In this document: one piece after another, positions 56,903 through 64,000 of the stretch | Layout of the letters: each line of letters begins with the position of its first letter | Position numbering within the stretch: position 1 is the stretch's first letter | Assembly: GCA_028023455.1 (NCBI GenBank) | Contig: JAQFVV010006652.1 | Span: 374,001 to 438,000, forward strand | Length of the DNA stretch: 64,000 bases | Direction of reading: 5' to 3' | Source of the DNA: Epiperipatus broadwayi | Lineage: Eukaryota; Onychophora; Udeonychophora; Euonychophora; Peripatidae | Translations under genes and position numbers: made by a program | Notes under the pieces: model-generated | What the model was told of the DNA's origin: nothing | Databases searched by the model: none | The model's input: the letters and a program-made list of their open reading frames with translations, nothing else

Positions 56903-58539
56903 AAAAATAAATAATAATAAAATATCAGAATGTATTTATAAAACTTTACAGCATATCAAAAATAATGCTAACATGGCAGGTATTCCTGTTGGCTTGTCCA
57001 GTCTCTATAAATATAATTTTACTTCTATTAATATTTATAAATAATTAATAAAAAACATGTAGATGCACTTTATAAGAGGCTGATAAAGATATAGGATGTA
57101 AATCTAAACATACCCTCATAACATAAGGGTTGATAGCACCTGTGGTAAAGAGTGCATCATATTACAATCATATATTTTTAATCAGTTTATACAGATTAAT
57201 TTGAACTGTTACCTTCTAGCTAATAATAAATAGATACTTATTTTCAAATCAATAATGGGTGACTAACTAAATTCACTAGCTAAAAAAAAAAAATATCCTA
57301 AATCTAATTTCAAAGCTTCTTGAATTCCAATCTCAAATCACAAACACGGTAGGTGGATATGCTAATCATTACATCATGAGACCCTTCAAATATTGAAGTG
57401 CTATTATAAATTATAATATGTTAAAAGTATAGCAAGAAATAGCAAAATGCCATTGGCTATAATCAATTATTATTGTTTGCCTACAGTACCCTACAGCTCG
57501 ATACCTCCTATCTTCAAGCTCGGAATCTAACTTCCAATCATATAGAATAAATTGTGATAAATTACACCTACCAATTTTATTGTTTGACTGTAGTACTCTG
57601 ACGACTAGCTACTTCAATCTGCATTCGGCCAAAAACTTTTGGATATCATGGGTTAATTTTTAATCGTAATTTTAAATATTTATATATTTTTAGATAACGC
57701 TAATATAAACGTAATATATAATAAGTATATTTGGTTTTTGGTAATAAAAGAAAAATTAATCAGACGGTTAGAATTAAATCAACATTGTCTGAGAATGTCA
57801 TTTCAAAATTTTTCCAACGGGGGGAAAAAAAAGATTAGTTATATATATTAAAATAAAGTCGATCATGTCAGTTTTTATGACTTTTTTGATAACTACATCA
57901 AATGATTACTGAGGCAATAATAAATGTCTCTGAGTGAAACTTTTTCACAAAATATTACAATAGCTAAAATAAATATATTTTCAAAAAAAAAAAAAGCTAA
58001 ATGATTTAATTCATTTATTTTTTGATAGTTATAAATTTTATATCGATTATTGTTATAAAATTTTTTTAAAGATTCTTGAAAAGCAGTAAGCAATCAACCA
58101 CTGATAATGATTAAATATCTATTGCCTGGTCATCATTATCTAAAACTGTAGATCAAAGTCCTTAAATGTACGGTCCCTTTTTCCCCACCAATCCAGTTTT
58201 GTCTATCTCTTCCAAAGAAAGATGAATGAATGTAAATTAACTCTATAACATTCTTTGACACTATCTGTCCACATTCCATATTTTCCATTTTAGTTTGCAG
58301 TTTCTAGACAACATCTTGCTTTTTGTTAATAAAATCTGTTATTTTACCCCAATAAAACTGAACTATTTCATGTTATATTAACTGTGGCTTATCTTTTTAC
58401 GAAGTATGAAGTATATATATATTTCACTATGCTGATCCTGAAAACTTCCTTAAAGTTTATAATGTAACTCTAAATATTAAAATGTTAGAATTATAAATAT
58501 TAAGAGAATGGTAAAATCCCACGGATGATAAAGTGTTAA
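56903..58539. other. no gene; weak duplication
   Basis: 57465-57530 and 57578-57635 share TTATTGTTTG, CTACAGTA / CTGTAGTA and CTCGATACCT / ACTAGCTACT blocks, slightly richer in G+C than the surroundings. A weak local duplication. No coding signal. Confidence 0.45.
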
Positions 58540-58870
58540 CATTTGGTAATAATACTCTACTGCCTAGTTGAGCCATCTATAGCAAGTTTGAGTAATCAGT
58601 GATTAACAGATATTACTGCATGTAAATTCTCATCCCCTGACTGCTTTCTGGATTTTGTCTTTATGAAAGGGCTTGATATTCAAAGCTGCAAGTAAAGCAG
58701 TTATAAATTTAAACTGCCTTTAACTCCATTTTAATCTTTAAGTTATAAACAAACATAAAAGGTCTTATATCTAAGCCAACATGCTTGAACAGCTGCATAG
58801 ATTTAATCTTGGGTCAGTAACTATATATTTTAGTGCCCTCGGTTTCTCATTCACTATAGTGGCATCTTTT
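58540..58870. repeat. worn hammerhead-family unit
   Basis: Ordered matches to the 36.2 kb unit: AATACTCTACTGCCTAGTTG, GTTTGAGTAATCAGTGATTA, CCCCTGACTGCTTTCTGG (for CCCCAGACTAGTTTCTGG) and GGTCAGTAACTATATATTTT. The core (CTGATGA) is lost. A second scrap of the same start lies at 59975-60045. Confidence 0.5.
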
Positions 58871-58949
58871 TCCCTCTAGCTAGGAATGTTAATAATAACA
58901 AATCACTTAATTCTTTAACTGATACAATATACAATAAAACATATGATGT

Positions 58950-60000
58950 GATGTGATCTGTGGCTTCTCCTTAAACGAAGTCAAGAATCTCTCAACAATT
59001 ATACCCAGAGAAACCTGTTAGCCACTTTATTTTCCATTCCCCACTCTAACTTTTCCCATATTCTGCTCCATCCCATTTCCACAACATAATATTTATCAAC
59101 TCTATGGCCTTTATATCTAAATTCTCCTTATCTTTTTCCAAACCCAGCATAAAAATCAATAATCCACTTTCTGTATAATCACTTTTTTCATATTTATTCT
59201 TTCATAACTTCATTATGTGTATCCTCTCTGTTTTCAAGCATTTACATTCAATTAACAGATGCCTAATATTTTCTATTCCTTCCTTACACAATTTACAGAC
59301 TAAATCACCCATATTTTTCCATTTACATGTATATTCTCTTGTTGCTAAAGATCCTGTTCAAGCCTTAAACAATAAAAACTACTTTCTTTACTATTATCAT
59401 ATATTAACTCACACCTAATATTCTGTTTATTTCTATATATATTTAAACTCTTTTTACTCTCCATACTATTTCTCCATCTCTCTAACTCCCTATTCTTTAT
59501 TAATAAATCTATTCTTTTATCCCATTCCTTACCACTATAACACTCAACAATCCTCCTCATACAATCATCCCATCTTTTGTACAAATATACTGATATAAAT
59601 TTTTTATCCAAATCTTTTGCATACCTCTTGTTGCCTGCCCTTTACTTGTAACTCAATTAAATATTATTTTGGCTATTCTTTCATTATCCATAAACTGCAA
59701 TCTACTAAACATTTTCATTTTATTTTTTGCATCTCTCATATAAAAACTTGATCATCCCATTTCGCCTTGAATTGCCTCCCTTGCTAACCATACATCTGCA
59801 TCCAATTCATGTCTTCCTACTTCCCTTTGTATTTTTTTAAGTAATATAATACCTCTTTACTAACAAACACCTAATGCATCATTACCATATGTTAACCATG
59901 CTACTGCAACTCCCATATAATTCTAGCTACATCATATTTATTATATGAAAACACTTAATTTCTTTATCAATACCATTCTCAACTCTAATGCCATCTATAA
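58950..60000 (-). pseudogene. LINE 3' region with zinc-ribbon, fourth family
   Basis: The minus strand reads RHELDADVWLAREAIQGEMG and SSFYMRDAKNKMKMFSRLQF near 59800-59680, a tail pattern of LINEs (WLA-EA-x-GELGWSSFEARE-A-K). After frame changes, 59611-59345 (88 residues) has KNRELERWRNSMESKKSLNI and CELIYDNSKESSFYCLRLEQ. Another frame then has VCKLCKEGIENIRHLLIECK near 59305-59240, a C-x2-C...H-x4-C zinc knuckle. No polymerase motif is present and the copy is 5'-truncated near 60000. Neither family A nor the Tx1-like remnants share this tail. Confidence 0.65.
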
Positions 60001-61479
60001 TGAGTTTGAGTAATCAGTTATTATCAGGTAGTAATACAATGATTCATGGATTGGTTTGTATAAACAATACAGTTAACTTTTTTGCTCCCTCTTACTTCTG
60101 AAGTTGCAATAACAATAAGTGTTAATAAATCAACTACTTGTACCATATCAATTTATTCTCACATGAAAGACCTGGTAAATTCAACCAAACTTTGAAAAAT
60201 GTGTGTTTGCCATAATGAAGTCAATTTAAGATTACTCAAGGTACTTCATAAAAAGTGCAGTGTCATTCATATATATATAATATTAATCACACAGAAGATA
60301 AATGACAAGAAGCTATTTTTACAGCTTACGCTTCACGAATAAATTTCTGCAATATTGTAAATATCAATTATACTTTGTCATGTGAATAATCAAGTCTGAT
60401 TTGAGAGTTTATTGAATAACTTGTAACCACTGAATGCTGCACGACTTTTCAGACATAGCACATACATATAAATGTATATAAACAAAAGGCCGAAGCTGAT
60501 CAATATTTAAATAAACTTGATATTAATATTTTTTTAATCTGATGGATATTTAGATCCTTGTACCAAATAAGCAGTAAGATATCAAGTAATTATAAACTAT
60601 ATATGAATAAATAAAAAATAATAATTTAAAAATAATTGTATAATTATAATAGGTTAATAGAATAATGGTAAAAGATTATAAGGTAGGAGTTAGAAATAAG
60701 AGATGAAAAGTTGATAATATAGGAAATAGCATGGTCATAATGACTACACATAGTTAAAAAATCATCAAAAGAAAACTTAGAAAAAAAAAATCTCCTTTAG
60801 ATTATGAATTAATATAAAATAGATTCAAACGAACTAATATAAAATAGATTCAGAACCATAATCAATAATGAATGATGGCAACATGGTCCCAACATAAATT
60901 TAGATCACAAAATAATAATGGTAAAAATAATTTTTAAGGGAATAAAAAGAATTAGGATAAAAAATAAATGTTTTTTTGATAAATTGGAAAAAAAAATAAA
61001 AAAAAAATTTTCAAATATATCCAAAAATAAAGTAAGTACAAATAGTTAAAATTGAAATAAAATAAACTGAAATAAAAGATAAAATTATTTTACAAAATGC
61101 AGAGAAAATTTCAGAATAGACAGAAAATTATAAATAAAAAAGCCATCAGCTCGAAAACGATTTGGAAATAGCGATGCTCATTATATTAAATAAAAAAACC
61201 ACAAGTTAGCAAAATGAAATTAAAAATATATAAATAATGAAAAAGATACATAAATTTATAGAAATATTATTAGAAAAATGAGACAAAATCTAATAAAGGG
61301 TATACAATTGGAATATTGAGAGATAGAATTATTCTAATTGTGATCCAATTGCGAAGAAAATATATGACTGAGTTCATAGTAGAATAAAACAGTTTAGATA
61401 TAAAAGAAATAAATAACAGAAATGAAGCAATAATTAAAACTAAAGAAATTATAAGTTATTACTAATTATATGTAATTTA
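60001..61479. other. no gene; strand-asymmetric A-rich DNA
   Basis: 60590-61470 is markedly A-rich on the plus strand (many AAATAAAA and GAAATAAA runs). At 60813-60855 a 17-bp block AATATAAAATAGATTCA occurs twice. It could be a fully worn retroelement, but no motif supports that. Confidence 0.45.
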
Positions 61480-61810
61480 AATTGCGCTTTACGCATAAAA
61501 GTGAAGCTTGTCTAAAATATTATTAAAGAGTTAAATGGCTAAGGCTTTCAGAGAACTTCAGTCTCCATATTCATAGCCTACTTTAATTGAAGTTTAGCGG
61601 TGATTTATGCAAAATTTATGCAAATTATCTCTCATAATGACCATTTTCTGGAGATTGCAAAGCACAATTCCTTTCTGTTTATTGCACAGTTGTCATTTGC
61701 AATAAAGCATGCTTCCTTAATCTTTTGTTTCACATCATTCCGTTCAGTGCATAGTGCCTTTGCCATAGTAGGTTCGAACACATGGCCTGTTGTGTTGGAA
61801 AAATATTCAA
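61480..61810 (-). pseudogene. PLE GIY-YIG tail fragment
   Basis: The minus strand reads NTTGHVFEPTMAKALCTERN and DVKQKIKEACFIANDNCAIN with RKELCFAISRKW, the end of a GIY-YIG domain (H...H...K-KI-EA-I...INR). The downstream DNA (TTTATGCAAATTATCTC, CATATTCATAGC) mirrors 6180-6270 (TTTATGCAAATTTATG, CATATTCATGGC). It is therefore the same PLE family as 6110-7500. Only the last 70 or so codons and 3' UTR remain. Confidence 0.65.
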
Positions 61811-63289
61811 AATATGAAAAGGAAATATAAGTGATTTGTAAATAGTAAGAGAAGAAAGAGTTCCATCAATTATAACAAATGGCAAAAAATAAAAAAATTG
61901 ATGAAATTCTTACTAATTTTTTCAAATCTACAGAAAGATGAAATTTGAGACAATTGCATGCTATTTATAGAAAAAATAAAAATAATCGAATGAACTGCTT
62001 AAAAATTTATAAGAAGTTCAATCATTGGAAGAGACAGACAGAGCTGAGTCACACTTTAAGGATTCTGACCTTCAGAATCTGTTACCTCTACAATTGCATC
62101 AAACCATATAGAGCAAAAACATCAAATCATTTATTGCTTACGAGTTCATAAGAAAATTGAATACTCAAAATGACATAGCAGAGCTACAATCCATGGCCTA
62201 TGAGCTCCCAGAGACTATCATTCTTGACTGTGCTAATCCATATAAGGCACATGATATTTATGAAATACAGTGAAGTCATGGACTGTGCTATATTTTGTTA
62301 TAAGACTCCAGGATCACAGCATATATGTGTGTATAATATCTCACATTTCATTGACAAGCCTTGATTACAATTCATAAAGTATTGTTTATTATGCTATAAG
62401 TGTACAGTATAGCATTTTTCAAACTTTCACATATACATATAACAGATGCTTAATGTATATAGTACGTATATGTAAATTAAGATTATAATATAAACAAAAA
62501 TTTTAAAAATAATAAATTGAAAAAACACCTTTAAATTACATATTTACAATGTTCTATGTGTGGTTCAATCATTCATAATTCTGTTTTGTCACAATTAAAT
62601 ACTTATTCCAGACATTTTATTCTTCATTAATTTTTTTTTAAATTCTAACAAAAAGTAGTGGCAACTTCATTATCTGCAGATTCAACTTCAATTATTGCTT
62701 TAATAATTTTAATACTTTTAAGACTGTAATGGTTTTGGAATTTGTATAGCCATTCCCCATTTTCAGTGAATAACTCGAAATTGCATGGTTGAGATTTTTC
62801 ATGGAGACTTAAAGCTTTTTGATGCAACACAAGATTACCATAGACTTAAGGATTTTTCTATTTTAATAAAAAAAAATATACCTTATTTTAGTTGCAACTG
62901 TAGTTGTTTCAGGGGTACAAATTTGTGGCATTAATCTGTCTTTTTATAATTTCTTTGATCAATAACAATTTCAGAAAATAACTTAATTTACTTGTGAAGT
63001 CAACTTTTCTCTCTTATTTAATAACTATGACTGTTTTTGGTTTTACCATTCATTATACTACAACACATTTTACTAAAGACATGTTAATATGTAATGTGTA
63101 TAAACTTTTTAAAAAAAACTGCAAAGAAAAACTTTATACACATGCTAATGAATTCTATTTAAATAATGAAGAAAATAGTATTTTAAAAAAATCATGTTTG
63201 AAATTTGAGAATGATATTTATTTAGCAAGAAAAAAAGACTGTTGCCAGAAATGAAATTCATACAATTTAATAAATTTATAAATTTCAAT
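61811..63289. other. no recognised gene; tRNA-like trace; one odd ORF
   Basis: 62040-62115 on the minus strand has GATGCAATTGTAGAGGTAAC and a GATTCTGAAGGTCAGAATC hairpin, tRNA-like. TTTATTGCTT-GAGTTCATAAG recurs at 62129 and 63518, next to another tRNA-like piece. The plus frame 62994-63254 (86 residues) starts MKSTFLSYLITMTVFGFTIH, has five cysteines and is unrecognised; it is more likely chance than a gene. Confidence 0.35.
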
Positions 63290-63420
63290 GGGTTTTTTTT
63301 TCTTTACATTTTTTTCCATATGTCAAAGCATCGGCCAGGAAATGAACCCATGACAACTGTCTACAAGCAACTGCTTGATTGCAAGGCAGCTACGCTGATC
63401 TCTCAGTTATTAATGCTTGA
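63290..63420 (-). mobile_element. tRNA-derived SINE, older copy
   Basis: The minus strand starts GTCAAGCATTAATAACTGAG, has ATCAGCGTAGCTGCCTTGCA, a box B-like GGGTTCATTTCCTGGCC and the tail GATGCTTTGACATATGG, then an A-rich tail. It belongs to the family of 4955-5057. No exact target duplication found. Confidence 0.8.
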
Positions 63421-63549
63421 CTTTTTTTTAATTGGGTATAACTGAAATCATGTAGATGAATGTAGCACAGTTCATAACTTCATTGTAACTCGACTCAGAA
63501 AAGTTTTAAAAAAAAGGCATATGAATTTATTGCTTGGGAGTTCATAAGA

Positions 63550-63640
63550 AATTTGAGCACTAGACCTGCGAGCACCAGAAATGATCCTGACATCTCTTGA
63601 TCCCAAGATCAATGCTCTACCAACTGCACCTAACCATATA
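63550..63640 (-). mobile_element. third tRNA-like SINE trace
   Basis: The minus strand reads GGTGCAGTTGGTAGAGCATT, then GATCTTGGGATCAAGAG (an anticodon-arm-like hairpin) and GATGTCAGGATCATTTCTGG. The flanking TTTATTGCTT-GAGTTCATAAG block is shared with 62129-62160. Its ends are unknown. Confidence 0.4.
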
Positions 63641-64000
63641 AAGTTAACTCAGACAAAGTGATTAGTAGAAATGATTAATGAAGTAAAATATGAAAATATT
63701 AGATTTAACTTCCCATGCAGATACTAGATTAGATATGCTTCTATCCAGTGAGCAATTTGGATTTTAAAAAACCATAGAGTCACAATTAGAATGATAAAGA
63801 CCATTGTTGCAAAATATAAAAAAGAAAAAAAGTACGGTGTCACTGATTTTAACAAAGCCTTTGATACAGTGAATTGGGTTAATGCGATTACTATTTTGAA
63901 AAGGTTTAGATTGGAAAAAGAAATAAATATTAGGATATTTATCTAAGAAGCAAAAGATGAATCTACAACCGAAAATGTTATATTATAGAAAAGACATAAG
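63641..64000 (+). pseudogene. LINE reverse transcriptase, cut by window edge
   Basis: The frame from about 63735 has SSEQFGF (motif 2-like EQ-GFR), then KTIVAKYKKEKKYGVTDFNK and AFDTVNWVNAITILKRFRLE. DFNKAFDTVNW is motif A of LINE polymerases with its aspartate intact. A stop lies after EQFGF and another after INIRIFI. Motif C would lie beyond the window. Probably an RTE-like family. Confidence 0.7.

Noticed and set aside
1-64000. Host protein-coding exons
   Set aside because: I looked for motif-bearing frames with splice-like edges and found none that are not mobile-element derived. Spliced genes with short exons cannot be excluded by eye.
1-64000. Bacterial or organelle origin
   Set aside because: No operons, ribosome-binding-site-led genes, rRNA or organelle genes; SINEs and LINEs point to animal nuclear DNA.

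Overview
The window is A+T-rich (about 70% by eye) and looks like animal nuclear DNA, most likely from an invertebrate. It has no operon-like gene order, no bacterial features, and no host gene I can recognise. What it carries are eukaryotic mobile elements: Penelope-like elements (PLEs) with GIY-YIG domains, several non-LTR retrotransposon (LINE) lineages, tRNA-derived SINEs with target-site duplications, a Merlin/IS1595-type transposase remnant and a Tigger/pogo-like non-autonomous DNA transposon. I cannot name the species. It could be intergenic DNA or the inside of a very large intron.

Layout. 1-12 kb: a Tx1/L1-like LINE tail (1700-2700), a second LINE tail (3.0-3.2 kb), two SINEs (5.0 and 5.4 kb), a decayed PLE (6.1-7.5 kb), an old palindrome (8.7-9.45 kb) and RTE-like fragments (10.0, 11.0-11.9 and 12.0-12.4 kb). 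12-24 kb: palindromic insertions at 12.7, 16.2 and 19.85-20.4 kb, a terminal-inverted-repeat transposon with a SINE nested inside it (22.0-23.1 kb) and local duplications (17.7-18.3 and 23.4-24.3 kb). 24-36 kb: mostly empty, with AT palindromes and PLE-like palindromes (31.2-31.7 and 33.8-34.1 kb) and one decayed LINE (32.6-33.4 kb). 36-48 kb: the richest part, with a composite palindrome holding an intact hammerhead-type ribozyme fold (36.2-36.9 kb), a second hammerhead-like palindrome (37.9-38.3 kb), RTE-like LINE pieces (38.6-39.4, 44.3-45.1, 45.9-46.4 and 47.1-47.45 kb) and a very young palindromic insertion (45.48-45.88 kb). 52-55 kb: the best coding sequence, a PLE reverse transcriptase with a GIY-YIG tail, next to the Merlin-like remnant. 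58.9-64 kb: a LINE 3' region, a PLE 3' fragment, a SINE and the start of another LINE reverse transcriptase cut by the window edge.

The most interesting theme is a set of palindromic insertions bounded by 12-16 bp direct repeats. In each, a sense copy of a short unit with a complete 3' end is joined to an inverted, 3'-truncated copy of the same unit. The pattern occurs in two unrelated sequence families. One carries hammerhead ribozyme cores with a palindromic helix III. The other is the 3' terminal region of the PLE at 52.1-53.8 kb. This fits the Penelope-type terminal repeats known to carry hammerhead motifs and suggests that short ribozyme-bearing units are copied as inverted dimers without any coding sequence of their own.
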